The notes: generated by a model not told the origin, from the sequence alone. Positions 55,840-64,000 are shown, counted from the first letter of the stretch. The stretch is DNA of 64,000 nt from Lysinibacillus_B sp042920265 (GCF_042920265.1 NZ_JBDQZI010000002.1:62001-126000); one strand, 5' to 3'. Made by a program: numbers and translations.

Positions 55840-56165
55840 GTTTTGCTCGTGTGGGGGGGTTTTTGACCAGATACACCTGGTTTTTGACCTTATAGCCTGG
55901 TGTTTTGCTCGTTCTCCCAGGGGTTTTGACCGGATACACGCTCGTTTTGCTCGCACAGCTGCTTTTTGACCGCATAACCTTGGTTTTTGCTCGTTCACCT
56001 GCGAGTTTTGACCGGATACACGCTTGTTTTGCTCGCATAGCTGCTTTTTAATCGGATAACCTTGGTTTTTGCTCGGATAGCACGACTTTTTGCTCGGATA
56101 CACGCTCATTTTGCTCGCACAGCTGCTTTTTGATCGCATAACCTTGGCTTTTGCTCGCACATCAT
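55840..56165. repeat. 16-unit tandem repeat with 82-bp higher-order period
   Basis: Units of 19-22 bases, each starting TTTTTG followed by CTCG or ACCG, run without a break. Four unit types alternate in fixed order (ending AACCTTGG, then TTCACCTGCG-like, then GGATACACGCT, then CGCACAGCTGC), so blocks start at 55881, 55963, 56045 and 56127, exactly 82 bases apart. The array lies between wecC and the NERD gene terminator. Frames read through it on the minus strand are low-complexity by-products of the repeat. No family of repeat was recognised. Confidence 0.85.
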
Positions 56166-56177
56166 CCTAATGAAACA

Positions 56178-56207
56178 TAAAAAAACCGCTACTTCATTTG
56201 TAGCGGT
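56178..56207 (-). terminator. Terminator of the NERD-domain gene
   Basis: ACCGCTAC (56185-56192) and GTAGCGGT (56200-56207) with a 7-base loop, followed on the minus strand by TTTTTTTATG. Confidence 0.88.
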
Positions 56208-56233
56208 AGTTCCTCAACCGATTCCTCATTTGC

Positions 56234-57142
56234 TTATAGCTGTAGTTTATAAATACTGTTTCGTTTGACTCCTTCTCTTTCTAGTCCGATACTTTTTAAG
56301 ATTCTTGTTGCTTCTTGGCGGTTTCGCAGATGTAAAAACGCTACACATTCTCGATTTGTCATGACATTTGAAAATAGTGCATAATACTCCTTTATGGCTT
56401 GGACATGGGCTACACGATCTGTCACACCGCAGCGTATACATTTCCATGTGCGCTTCGTTCTTACCATTGGGATTGCTCCGCACTTTCTACATTCCACCCC
56501 GGTTTGTAGAAAACTAGGATTAATATTATAGTAATCACATAATGGAAACCGGTGCCATGGTTCGGATTATTTTTGTAATATATTTGCTACCTCTGCTGGA
56601 TTTATGAATATTTTTGTACTTGGTAGCAAGTGAATATAATTTAACACTTCTTTTCCTATCAGCACAGGATATTGTTTGGATTCATTTTGAATAATTGACG
56701 TATGAAACGGAAACAAAATCGCACTAAAAATCGGGAGTTCGATTTTATGCTTAGCAAACAAGCGATTTTATTCGATTTCAATTCGTTCTAACTGGACTTC
56801 TGAACTTTGTAAAACATCTTTATGTTCATCCATTTCACGAATCATTTGGCGCGAAGCTTTCACGATGGTAATATGCCCTTTTATATTCTTTACCTCGAGT
56901 ACTACGCAAAAATAAGGTGTGAGGACGATACAATCGATTTGCGAAGAACTAATGAAAATATTTGAAAGCACAGTGACTTGATGCTGAAATTGTGTTTGGA
57001 GCAGTTTGGTAACATACTGTTCACCGTAGTCACCTGATTCAACATTTTTCAGCTCGTTTTGAATATGAGGATATTGATCGCAATTAGAAGAAAGTCTTTT
57101 TAATAACGTATGCAGCCCCAAATAATGCAAAGAGCGGTGCAT
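56234..57142 (-). pseudogene. NERD-domain/zinc-ribbon gene broken by two in-frame TAA codons
   Basis: One frame of 302 codons reads from ATG (57142) to TAA (56234), interrupted only by TAA at 56768-56770 (codon 125) and 56567-56569 (codon 192), with no frameshift. Part one has the NERD (nuclease-related) domain: SGDYGEQYV, then QIDCIVLTPYF and LEVKNIKGHI. Part two continues the family (PVLIGKEVLNYIHLLP). Part three has a zinc ribbon (CRKCGAIP...WKCIRCG) and a small C-terminal helical domain. AAAGGAGG precedes the start and a strong terminator follows. It is probably an inactivated gene of unknown role, perhaps nucleic-acid binding; two sequencing errors or stop read-through are alternatives. 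Confidence 0.75.
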
Positions 57143-57357
57143 AATAAAAAGGCCTCCTTTTGCCTAAGCAAAAAGAGGAAAATATGGGTTGAGGAAAGAT
57201 TCATCGTGTTTACATGAACCTACCCAAATTATACTGACAATACTATCCAATTTCAAATATTTTCTAGTATATTATTTTGATTTAATCGCATCAAATAGTA
57301 AAACTTAATGTTAGTATAATAGTTTTTTGTAGTATGTATTTTACAATTTTTTTGGCT

Positions 57358-57397
57358 AAAAAAACACCGAGAAAAAATTTTTTCATCGGTGTTTTTT
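57358..57397. terminator. Terminator after the IDEAL-domain gene
   Basis: AAACACCGA and TCGGTGTTT arms extended by A and T runs on both sides; T-rich on both strands, so it works in either direction. On the minus strand it closes the gene ending at 57413. Confidence 0.85.
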
Positions 57398-57412
57398 AAG
57401 TGGCGTATCTAC

Positions 57413-57889
57413 TCACATTGCATATCCTCCGTTTAACTTTCCCTTCTGCATAATTAAATCATAAAATAACGCTTCATTGCGCTCGGCTAATGCATCATCG
57501 ATTAAACGCGAAAGGTTTTCCTCTTCCAGTGATTGGATCAATCCTAAAATTTCTACATCCATTTCCTCTACTTCATCCTTTGCTGGTTTCGCATCGGCAG
57601 CCGAGCTTTGGAGAATCGGCGTTAGATGCTCATTTACATTTGATACGAGTAGCAATTGATACAATGGTAACCGGATAAAGCGATTGCCGCGCTGGAACAC
57701 GAATACTTCTGATAAGTTTTCTACTTGCATCGTATTTAAATCAACAGTCATTTCTTTGCCTTCAATCGGAATGAAGTGATAAATTTCATCGTCTTTCATA
57801 ATTGAAAAATACTGATACGCAAACACTAGGCGTAGCTTCGTTCCCGATACTTTTGTGTAAAACGGTTTCATAAATTGAACAGTAATCAA
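57413..57889 (-). CDS. IDEAL-domain protein
   Basis: A protein of about 158 residues. The N-terminal 95 residues form a predicted beta-rich part (VFVFQRGNRFIRLPLYQLLL), then an acidic linker and a C-terminal IDEAL motif (NLSRLIDDALAERNEALFYDLIMQ region), a short helical module found in small Bacillales proteins such as YpiB and ComK-related regulators. The function is unknown. The longest frame starts with a GTG overlapping AGGAGG. TTG at 57889 has a 9-base spacing and is preferred; ATG at 57871 is another option. Confidence 0.75.
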   Translation of the reverse strand: MITVQFMKPFYTKVSGTKLRLVFAYQYFSIMKDDEIYHFIPIEGKEMTVDLNTMQVENLSEVFVFQRGNRFIRLPLYQLLLVSNVNEHLTPILQSSAADAKPAKDEVEEMDVEILGLIQSLEEENLSRLIDDALAERNEALFYDLIMQKGKLNGGYAM

Positions 57890-57898
57890 TATCCACAC

Positions 57899-58223
57899 CC
57901 TCCTAATAGTTAAAATATTCTGTGTATTAACGAAATAAAACTAATACACTAATAGGTATATTTATTCATTTTATGTAAAGCATCCTGCACTTAGTAGGTT
58001 TTCTCGTCAGAAAAAACATGACTAATACCAACGGGGTTACATAGTACTAATATATCCACAATTTAGTGAATTCAAACGCCCTTTTGATGGGATACAGATA
58101 AGTTTTGCTCACTTCACCATTTACTTTTTCGCCCTAATCCAGAAGGAACGTTTCATCTTTATTTACGCTTCGAAACAATTCACGTTATAATAGAAGGAAC
58201 GACTTTTTTAGGAGAGGTTTTTT
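57899..58223. promoter_or_regulatory. Divergent intergenic region with SWIM gene promoter
   Basis: About 325 bases between divergent genes. TTTACG-N18-TATAAT (58163-58192) is a good sigma-A promoter for the SWIM gene, with AGGAGAGG before its ATG. Near 58090-58115 it has a single degenerate unit of the repeat family (GGATACA...GTTTTGCTCACTT). Confidence 0.55.
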
Positions 58224-59789
58224 ATGGGACTTTCGATTCCTGTCATTGCACAGGATAACGTCGATTTTATTAATAGAGAGTTAGAAAAATATGAGCGCGA
58301 GTTGCATCCTTCTGCGGGTGAAGATGAGGAACTCGTGCGTCGTGCTGTGTTTTCAGTACGCAATAAGTCTGTCTTATTTGAACGTTATAACACGGCATCA
58401 TCCAAATTATTTACGGTCGTGCAAGATGTACGCCCTGCGGAAGTAACAATTGATTTCCGCCACCAGGCTACACAATGTACATGCCCACAAAAAATGTGCC
58501 GGCACCAGCTCGGTGTACTGCTCGGCTTGTATCAATACTTTGGCTCTGTGCAAGAGTGGGCCGCGAACTGGCGCAATAAGAAATCCGTCCAATTCGTCCA
58601 GTTAGCAACAGAACGAACACCAGAAAGCTGGCAGCGAATGGTGGAGGAAGTGATGAACCACTTACTCCCAGCAGGACGCCGCATTGAAAGTTATTTAGTG
58701 ACATCGATTATTGATCATGCACACGCTAAATTGCGCCGCTATATGCCACTTGAGCGAGAATGGCAACCGATTTATAAGCTTTACATGGAGCTCGCGGTAT
58801 TAAATAAAATTTGGTCTCACTTTATCGCAACGGCTTCACCACTGCATTCGGATTACTTCCAATATGCGATGGATCGACGTTACGAATATGCGCTCGATAT
58901 TATCGATGAACTAAGCAGTAAATCAAGGCTTTTTGCGACAGATCCCTTTTATGATGCGTTGCAACAACAGGTGCGCACACTCTTGTTGCAAGGGGAAGGA
59001 TTACCGCACCTGCGAATTAGTTTTTATTTAGTATGCTGGGAAAAAATTTTCCATGACAAAAAACGAGCCGAGCAAGAGCTAGCTGCCTTAGCAGACATGA
59101 AACAAGCAGCGGATATCCCGCGTGATGCCATTAGCCTGCTTTTCTATATCGTATTAAAAGATTACAAAGCAATTGAGCAAAGCTTGCAACACATACAACC
59201 TGAATTTATTCATATTTACGAAGCACTTGTGCATTTTGCCCGCAATGTATTCGATGAACGGGCAGCTACCCTTCTATTAAAGGCGATGTTGCCACATGTA
59301 AAACAGTATATTCAGGAAGTATTACCTCCGCATCACCGCCAGCTCTTTACAAATACATTAAATGATTTATATGCAGCAATTGAGCTCACCGAGGCAGAGG
59401 AACTCATACTTTACGGCGCATTCGGCAGGTATGGTATTCAACCGTATTCCGACTACTTATTACAAAAAGGACGTTACGCGGACTGGGTAGCCCTTCATCA
59501 GCTTTACCCATCGTCTATTTCGTATTTGGAGTCGATTGGACTCAAACAAGTACTATCAGAAAACCCAGCGGCTACATTACCGCTGTACCATCACTATGCA
59601 ATGGAAGAAATTAAGCAAAAATCACGTATGAATTACAAACAGGCCGTTCGACTTTGGAAAGGGATGAAGTCTGCTGCGAAAAAAGCGGGCAAAACGGCTT
59701 ACTTTGAAGCATATATGGAAAACGTACGACTGCATTTTAAACGACTACGAGCATTACAAGAAGAGCTCGATAAAGCCAAATTATGTTAA
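58224..59789 (+). CDS. SWIM zinc-finger protein
   Basis: A 521-residue protein with an N-terminal SWIM zinc finger (residues about 74-100: CTCPQKMCRHQLG, the CxC...CxxH pattern) followed by a long helical region with no recognised domain. SWIM fingers bind DNA or proteins. Genes of this kind are often found directly before an SNF2-type helicase, and here the helicase starts 13 bases downstream. Together they probably form a DNA remodelling or repair unit. The exact process is unknown. Confidence 0.87.
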   Translation: MGLSIPVIAQDNVDFINRELEKYERELHPSAGEDEELVRRAVFSVRNKSVLFERYNTASSKLFTVVQDVRPAEVTIDFRHQATQCTCPQKMCRHQLGVLLGLYQYFGSVQEWAANWRNKKSVQFVQLATERTPESWQRMVEEVMNHLLPAGRRIESYLVTSIIDHAHAKLRRYMPLEREWQPIYKLYMELAVLNKIWSHFIATASPLHSDYFQYAMDRRYEYALDIIDELSSKSRLFATDPFYDALQQQVRTLLLQGEGLPHLRISFYLVCWEKIFHDKKRAEQELAALADMKQAADIPRDAISLLFYIVLKDYKAIEQSLQHIQPEFIHIYEALVHFARNVFDERAATLLLKAMLPHVKQYIQEVLPPHHRQLFTNTLNDLYAAIELTEAEELILYGAFGRYGIQPYSDYLLQKGRYADWVALHQLYPSSISYLESIGLKQVLSENPAATLPLYHHYAMEEIKQKSRMNYKQAVRLWKGMKSAAKKAGKTAYFEAYMENVRLHFKRLRALQEELDKAKLC

Positions 59790-59802
59790 GGAGTGATAGA
59801 AA

Positions 59803-62565
59803 ATGATTGAGACAGCACCTTTCGTAAAAACGCTCCGCTTAAAAATCGAGTTAGTGAACGCGGGTTACTACTCCTTAACTGCATTAAATGAAGACGGGCT
59901 CATTCATGCAGCATCGAGTTGGGCACCGCTTCTTTACTATAAATATGAGCCAAACTTTTATGGGATTAGTGCGAAAATGGATGAGCGTGACCTTATGATT
60001 TCGGCTGCTCATTTACTGGATGCCCTGTCGCCACGCTATAAACATCCGTTTCTACACATTGAGCCAGTTGACCCAAGTTCGGCACAGCACCTTGCCCATA
60101 TTAACGCTGCACTTACTTACTGGCAAGACGAGACCCTTTGGCAACATGCACATGTAACGGAAGACAAACTAACCTTTGATGTGGAACATGCAGCCATACT
60201 TGAGCAAGCTGTGACGCAGCAATTAACACAAGCCGGGCTGACAGTTGCAGATGTTCCTGCGCTACTGCCGTATTTTCAAAATGGGGGCTGGCCGTTACAA
60301 ACAGAGCGCATGGCTGGCAATGTACAAGTCGCGCTTCGTTTAAGTGAACCTGCTGAACAGGAGGAGGATTGGGTACTAGAAACCGTTTTGCTATCCCCTA
60401 CCTCAGCGAAGCACTGGACACCCGCGATTCGTAAACGTACCTTACCTATTGAAATTGTACTTCCCGAGAAATGGGCAGAACTGACGCCAGACATTGAACA
60501 GCTACAAGACCAAATCATCAAACTGCTTACACTCGAGCATCACGCGCCGTCTCCCACGTCTCCCACTACCTTTATCCATCTACGGTTGCAGGATGCGGAT
60601 GTGCGACATTTCTTACAGCATGATTTAGCGAAGTTACAAGCACTCGGATTTGAAATTATTTTACCTGCTTGGTTAAAAGAGCTGAAGCAGTCAAAATTAA
60701 AAGTACGAGTAAGCGCAGGAAATACATCCGCAAGAAAAACAGCTGGTCTGGATGATATTTTGACATTTCGCTGGCAGTTCTCGATGAATAATGAAGCCAT
60801 CTCTGCGGAACAATTCCGCAAGCTCGTAGAAGAAAAGCGTGAATTTATGCGAATTGGGAACGAATGGTTCCGTATTGATGCAAACTGGCTCCATGAAATG
60901 CGCGAGCTGATGAATCAAGCAGAAGAAGAAAACTGGACCGTTCGCGATTTGCTGTTCCGTGAATTGCCGGAAACATTGATGGCACCACTTGAAGAGGAAG
61001 ATGATGCAGAACGCGACGACCCGATGTTCGCCTTTGAAATGCAGAAATCATTGCAAGGGTACATTGAACAACTGCAACATAAGCAAGGGCTTCCACCTGT
61101 TGCACCTCCGATTCGCTTGCAGGCAACGCTCCGTCCCTATCAGCAACAAGGGTACGAATGGCTTGTCTTTATGCGACAGCAACAATTCGGTGCCTGTCTA
61201 GCCGATGATATGGGGCTTGGAAAAACGGTGCAGCTTATTTCTTATGTGCTTTATACGATTGAGACGCTAGAAGTCGAAGAACCGACTCTCATTATTTGCC
61301 CAACTTCCGTACTTGGCAATTGGCAAAAGGAGCTTGCGCGTTTTGCGCCAACACTCACTGTGCATACGCATTACGGCGCTAATCGTTTGAAGCACGAACA
61401 ATTTGAGGGGTTCTTACAAAAAGAACGCCCACATATTATTTTGTCCACATACGGAACAATCTCGCAAGATGCCGAGTTCTTACAGCATATACGTTGGGCA
61501 ACGATTGTGTTAGATGAAGCACAAAATATTAAAAATATGCAAACGTTGCAGTCCCGCTCCATTCGCACATTAAAAGGGGCGCATCATATTGCCTTAACCG
61601 GGACACCTGTTGAAAATCGCTTATCGGAGCTTTGGGCCATTTTTGACTTTATGCATAAAGGCTATCTCGGTAGCTTCGGTAAATTCCAAGAGCAGTTTAT
61701 TTTACCGATTGAAAAGGATGAATCCGAAAAACATAAGCAAATACTACAAATGAAAATTCGTCCATTTTTACTGCGCCGAACAAAGCGTGATCCAGACTTA
61801 ATGCTCAACTTGCCAGATAAACAGGAAACGCAAGAGTTTTGTCCATTAACACCTGAGCAAGCCGCGCTATATGAAGGGTTTATTGAAGAGACCGTTGCGC
61901 AGCTTGAAAAGTTAACGGGCTTTGAGAAAAAAGGGCGCATTTTAAAAATGCTGAATAAGCTCAAACAATTATGTAACCACCCTGCCCTTTATTTAAAGGA
62001 GCCATTTGATGAAGCACAAGTTGAGCTAGAGCGTTCTGTTAAAGTGAAACGGATTGTACAGCTGGCAGCAGACATCGTTGAAAATGGCGAGCAGTGTTTA
62101 ATCTTTACGCAATATATCGGGATGGGGCAACTGCTACAGCATTGTTTCTCAGAGCTCTATGACCTAGATGTACCGTTTTTAACCGGTAGCATGCCAAAAC
62201 AACAGCGGGATCGCTTAGTGGACAGCTTCCAAAAAGGAGAGTTCCCAATCTTTTTACTATCGCTCAAAGCGGGCGGGACAGGACTCAACTTAACAGCTGC
62301 CAATCACGTTCTCCATGCCGATCGTTGGTGGAATCCAGCGGTTGAAAATCAAGCAACAGACCGCGCCTACCGTATTGGTCAAACACAGTTTGTGCAAGTG
62401 CATAAATTTATTACGATTGGGACGATTGAAGAAAAAATCGATAAAATGATCGCCATCAAATCCGCACTTTCAGAAGAATTGATTCAATCAAGTAAGTGGC
62501 TTACAGAACTAGATGATGCTGAGTTAATGCATTTAATGATGCTCGACACAGCGAATTTAACATAA
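59803..62565 (+). CDS. SNF2-family DEAD/DEAH-box helicase
   Basis: A 920-residue SF2 ATPase of the bacterial SNF2/RapA-like group. The N-terminal 430 residues include the SNF2-associated bacterial region. The helicase core has Q-like motif RPYQQQGYEW, Walker A DDMGLGKT (about 466-473), motif II DEAQ, motif III LTGTPVEN, and in the second lobe LSLKAGGTGLNLT and DRAYRIGQ. It moves along duplex DNA using ATP; a role in repair or remodelling is inferred. GGAGTGATAGAAA precedes ATG. Second gene of the SWIM-SNF2 operon. Confidence 0.92.
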   Translation: MIETAPFVKTLRLKIELVNAGYYSLTALNEDGLIHAASSWAPLLYYKYEPNFYGISAKMDERDLMISAAHLLDALSPRYKHPFLHIEPVDPSSAQHLAHINAALTYWQDETLWQHAHVTEDKLTFDVEHAAILEQAVTQQLTQAGLTVADVPALLPYFQNGGWPLQTERMAGNVQVALRLSEPAEQEEDWVLETVLLSPTSAKHWTPAIRKRTLPIEIVLPEKWAELTPDIEQLQDQIIKLLTLEHHAPSPTSPTTFIHLRLQDADVRHFLQHDLAKLQALGFEIILPAWLKELKQSKLKVRVSAGNTSARKTAGLDDILTFRWQFSMNNEAISAEQFRKLVEEKREFMRIGNEWFRIDANWLHEMRELMNQAEEENWTVRDLLFRELPETLMAPLEEEDDAERDDPMFAFEMQKSLQGYIEQLQHKQGLPPVAPPIRLQATLRPYQQQGYEWLVFMRQQQFGACLADDMGLGKTVQLISYVLYTIETLEVEEPTLIICPTSVLGNWQKELARFAPTLTVHTHYGANRLKHEQFEGFLQKERPHIILSTYGTISQDAEFLQHIRWATIVLDEAQNIKNMQTLQSRSIRTLKGAHHIALTGTPVENRLSELWAIFDFMHKGYLGSFGKFQEQFILPIEKDESEKHKQILQMKIRPFLLRRTKRDPDLMLNLPDKQETQEFCPLTPEQAALYEGFIEETVAQLEKLTGFEKKGRILKMLNKLKQLCNHPALYLKEPFDEAQVELERSVKVKRIVQLAADIVENGEQCLIFTQYIGMGQLLQHCFSELYDLDVPFLTGSMPKQQRDRLVDSFQKGEFPIFLLSLKAGGTGLNLTAANHVLHADRWWNPAVENQATDRAYRIGQTQFVQVHKFITIGTIEEKIDKMIAIKSALSEELIQSSKWLTELDDAELMHLMMLDTANLT

Positions 62566-62570
62566 AGAGG

Positions 62571-62613
62571 GAGAGTCTTTTTTGCCACGCGCGCAGGAAA
62601 GACTCTCTTTTTA
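62571..62613 (+). terminator. Terminator of the SWIM-SNF2 operon
   Basis: GAGAGTCTTT (62571-62580) and AAAGACTCTC (62598-62607) pair around a 17-base loop, followed by TTTTTAT. Confidence 0.85.
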
Positions 62614-62764
62614 TCGGTTCTACTACTATTCAGTTGTTAAGAAGTTAACGGTATAGATAGCGATATACCGTAGTTTAGTAAGTGGGGGTAAAAATTGTAC
62701 AGTCTTTTGTACAGATTCGATTTGTTTATTGCACTACTATAACGAAAGCAATTCGTCATGTTCT

Positions 62765-63241
62765 TTACCTTCTTACAATTGCATGTTCACCTGTCACTGA
62801 CTCCGCATTTACGTCTACTTCTTGCTCCTCAGAAGGAAGCACAAAATGTTCTTCTAAAGGAGTTTCCCTTATTTCTTGCGTCGCTTTATATGCTGAAGCT
62901 TCCGATGCGAGCTGCTCTTCTCGCTGCTTCAAGGCAAAAAATCGGACATCTTCGACGACTACTTCGGTTGTATACACTTTACTATTTTCCTTATTGACAT
63001 ACGCTTTGGATTGTAAGCGTCCACTCACCCCAATGAGTGAGCCTTTGCCGCAATATTTAGCGATACGTTCCGCAAGTTTTCCCCAAGCGATGCAAAGTAA
63101 ATAATCTGCATCGACTCCGCCTTGAGTATTTCGGAAGTTTCGATTGATTGCGATGACAAAGCTTACAGTTACTTTATTGTCAGATAGTTGTCGAAGAACG
63201 GGATCTTTTGTCAATCGTCCGACTAGCCCGACTTGGTTCAT
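62765..63241 (-). CDS. ssb: Single-stranded DNA-binding protein (SsbB type)
   Basis: A 158-residue SSB. The OB-fold (1-105) is conserved: MNQVGLVGRLTKDPVLR, then FVIAINRNFRN and WGKLAERIAKYCGKGSLIGVSGRLQS. The tail ends in HAIVRR and lacks the acidic DDDLPF tip that recruits partner proteins. This and the ywpF neighbour resemble SsbB (YwpH) of B. subtilis, used in natural transformation, though that protein is shorter. The frame extends to 63322, but ATG at 63241 follows AAAGGAGGTGTGTC and matches the family start. Confidence 0.9.
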   Translation of the reverse strand: MNQVGLVGRLTKDPVLRQLSDNKVTVSFVIAINRNFRNTQGGVDADYLLCIAWGKLAERIAKYCGKGSLIGVSGRLQSKAYVNKENSKVYTTEVVVEDVRFFALKQREEQLASEASAYKATQEIRETPLEEHFVLPSEEQEVDVNAESVTGEHAIVRR

Positions 63242-63283
63242 TGACACACCTCCTTTCGTTGTTGTTATCTTATTACACAATGT

Positions 63284-63299
63284 CGTTTTGAGCAAAACG
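63284..63299. repeat. Palindrome CGTTTTG-AG-CAAAACG
   Basis: A perfect 7-base inverted repeat with 2-base centre in the ssb/ywpF gap. Its right arm GAGCAAAACG and left arm CGTTTTG resemble the core of the repeat family found at 55840-56165. It could be an operator or a degenerate repeat unit. Confidence 0.4.
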
Positions 63300-63447
63300 C
63301 CAAAATAAAGATTTGCTATCATTTTGGCCTACCAAAAATCATTTTTAGCTACACACCAAAATAAAAAAATGCATCATTTTATGTGTCTATCCTTGGTCTA
63401 GCAACAACGGCAGAAAGAGCCGACTTTTTAAATTTGCAAAGTTTTTC

Positions 63448-63458
63448 TATGGTATAAT
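63448..63458 (+). promoter_or_regulatory. Extended -10 promoter of ywpF
   Basis: TGG directly before TATAAT (63453-63458) makes an extended -10 element, 32 bases upstream of the ywpF start. No good -35 is present at normal spacing, which fits this promoter class. Confidence 0.55.
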
Positions 63459-63489
63459 GACTTCAAAAAAGAAAGCTGGGTGGAGGAAA

Positions 63490-63915
63490 ATGAAAACGTT
63501 TAAAATGATCTCTTTTGACTTACTGTTAGCTGATCATACACAGCAAATTCCGCTAATAGATGGCATTATTATTAATCAGGAAAATAGCCATCATTCGTGG
63601 ATTTTAGAGCTATATATTCCAAATAACTTTAATGAAGTGTTCGAGCCACTGCTCGCTTCTGGTGATGTGTTTGAAGCACGAGCCGTCATCTCATTCCCCG
63701 ACAATGAACCCGCACCTTTTACACTAGTTGTCAGCAAAATAAAACACATCGGTGATCATATTTCTGTCTTATTGAAAGGGACATTAAAAGCACAGCGCAA
63801 GCGTTACGCAGAGCAATTATTGCAAGAGCTTTTAGTAGAAGGCTTATCAAATGACCAGCTACTTGACCGCTTTAAACAAGGTATGAAAGAGCGCCCGAAA
63901 TTGAAAGGTATGTAA
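63490..63915 (+). CDS. ywpF: YwpF-family protein
   Basis: A 141-residue protein matching the Bacillales YwpF-like family of unknown function (opening MKTFKMISFDLLL, then LELYIPNNFNEVFEPLL and LVVSKIKHIGDHISVLLKG). The C-terminal 40 residues are helical and basic. No signal or membrane segment. In B. subtilis ywpF lies beside ssbB, as here (divergent). The longer frame from 63457 overlaps the promoter; ATG at 63490 follows GTGGAGGAAA. Confidence 0.85.
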   Translation: MKTFKMISFDLLLADHTQQIPLIDGIIINQENSHHSWILELYIPNNFNEVFEPLLASGDVFEARAVISFPDNEPAPFTLVVSKIKHIGDHISVLLKGTLKAQRKRYAEQLLQELLVEGLSNDQLLDRFKQGMKERPKLKGM

Positions 63916-63929
63916 AATGGCGTGCTTAA

Positions 63930-64000
63930 GAGGTCGTTTTGCTTGAGGGGAGCGGATACACGCGGCTTTTGGTCGGATACGCGGGGGTTTTGACCGCTTA
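63930..64000. repeat. Second short-repeat array, cut by the window edge
   Basis: Starting near 63930, GTTTTGCTTG, CGGATACACGCGGC, TTTTGGTCGGATACGCGGGGG and TTTTGACCGCTTA follow each other, the same unit types and orientation as in the 55840-56165 array. The array goes on past the end of the window. Confidence 0.65.

Noticed and set aside
55796..56160. Two overlapping minus-strand frames rich in Lys, Gln, Ser and Arg
   Set aside because: They read straight through the 20-bp repeat array, have no ribosome binding site, and their composition is set by the repeat.
55840..56165. CRISPR array
   Set aside because: There is no constant repeat separated by unique spacers; the whole 82-bp block repeats, and no cas gene is present in the window.
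57121..57175. AAAAGG/CCTTTTT stem near the NERD gene start as a terminator
   Set aside because: It overlaps the ribosome binding site of that gene and the arms are short; more likely just the AAAGGAGG context.
62682..63104. Ser/Thr/Cys-rich plus-strand frame opposite ssb
   Set aside because: It is antisense to the conserved OB-fold of ssb and has no start signals.
63241..63322. 81-base N-terminal extension of ssb
   Set aside because: The internal ATG has a strong AAAGGAGGTG site and matches the usual SSB start; the extension crosses the palindrome and is AT-rich.

Overview
The window looks like chromosomal DNA of a low-GC, spore-forming Gram-positive bacterium of the Lysinibacillus/Solibacillus type (Planococcaceae). 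The grounds are AT-rich sequence with strong AGGAGG ribosome binding sites, a CotD-type spore coat protein, a large SLH-anchored S-layer protein with the typical signal peptide, two more SLH surface proteins, and Bacillales-specific families (YwpF, IDEAL domain, YfhO). No rRNA, tRNA, CRISPR array, prophage or insertion sequence was seen. The genus is an inference.

Layout. 1-8.3 kb: the first codons of a gene leaving the left edge, a spore coat gene, a 1704-residue multidomain sensor kinase whose protein-kinase-like domain has lost its catalytic residues, and a class I CoA-transferase. 8.6-23 kb: ordinary housekeeping and surface genes, namely an NHL/cadherin-like/SLH protein, a LysR regulator divergent from a DUF389 membrane protein, an SDR oxidoreductase, a chemotaxis receptor, a gene remnant, an SLH-FnIII-zinc metallopeptidase and a 2,3-butanediol dehydrogenase.

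23-55.6 kb is the core: about 32 kb on the minus strand devoted to the cell surface. In transcription order it holds wecC and tagA (ManNAc-type polymer), the S-layer gene with its own tandem promoters and very strong terminator, then a nearly unbroken glycan cluster: TPR protein, O-antigen-ligase-like enzyme, ABC exporter (wzm, wzt with a glycan-binding tail), a methyltransferase with a coiled coil, a double glycosyltransferase, YfhO, fdtA-fdtC-fdtB, gtrB-gtrA, rfbACBD, two GT2 enzymes, an initiating phosphoglycosyltransferase, then galU, pgi, galE and pgcA for UDP-sugar supply. Read together, this resembles the S-layer glycosylation clusters of Geobacillus, Paenibacillus and Aneurinibacillus. 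It builds dTDP-rhamnose and a dTDP-3-acetamido-3,6-dideoxyhexose, assembles a lipid-linked glycan, perhaps caps and measures it by methylation, exports it by an ABC transporter and transfers it to protein. A complete GtrB/GtrA/YfhO set suggests an extra sugar added outside the membrane.

55.6-64 kb: a 16-unit short tandem repeat array with an exact 82-bp higher-order period, related units elsewhere and a second array running off the right edge; a NERD-domain gene interrupted by two in-frame TAA codons without any frameshift; an IDEAL-domain protein; a SWIM zinc-finger/SNF2 helicase pair; and an SSB lacking the acidic tip beside ywpF.

The most interesting points are the methyltransferase/coiled-coil/Wzt combination, the three-component glycosylation set inside an S-layer glycan locus, the 82-bp higher-order repeat, the two-stop NERD gene and the catalytically dead kinase domain on a hybrid histidine kinase. 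Terminator, promoter and start-site calls were made by eye.
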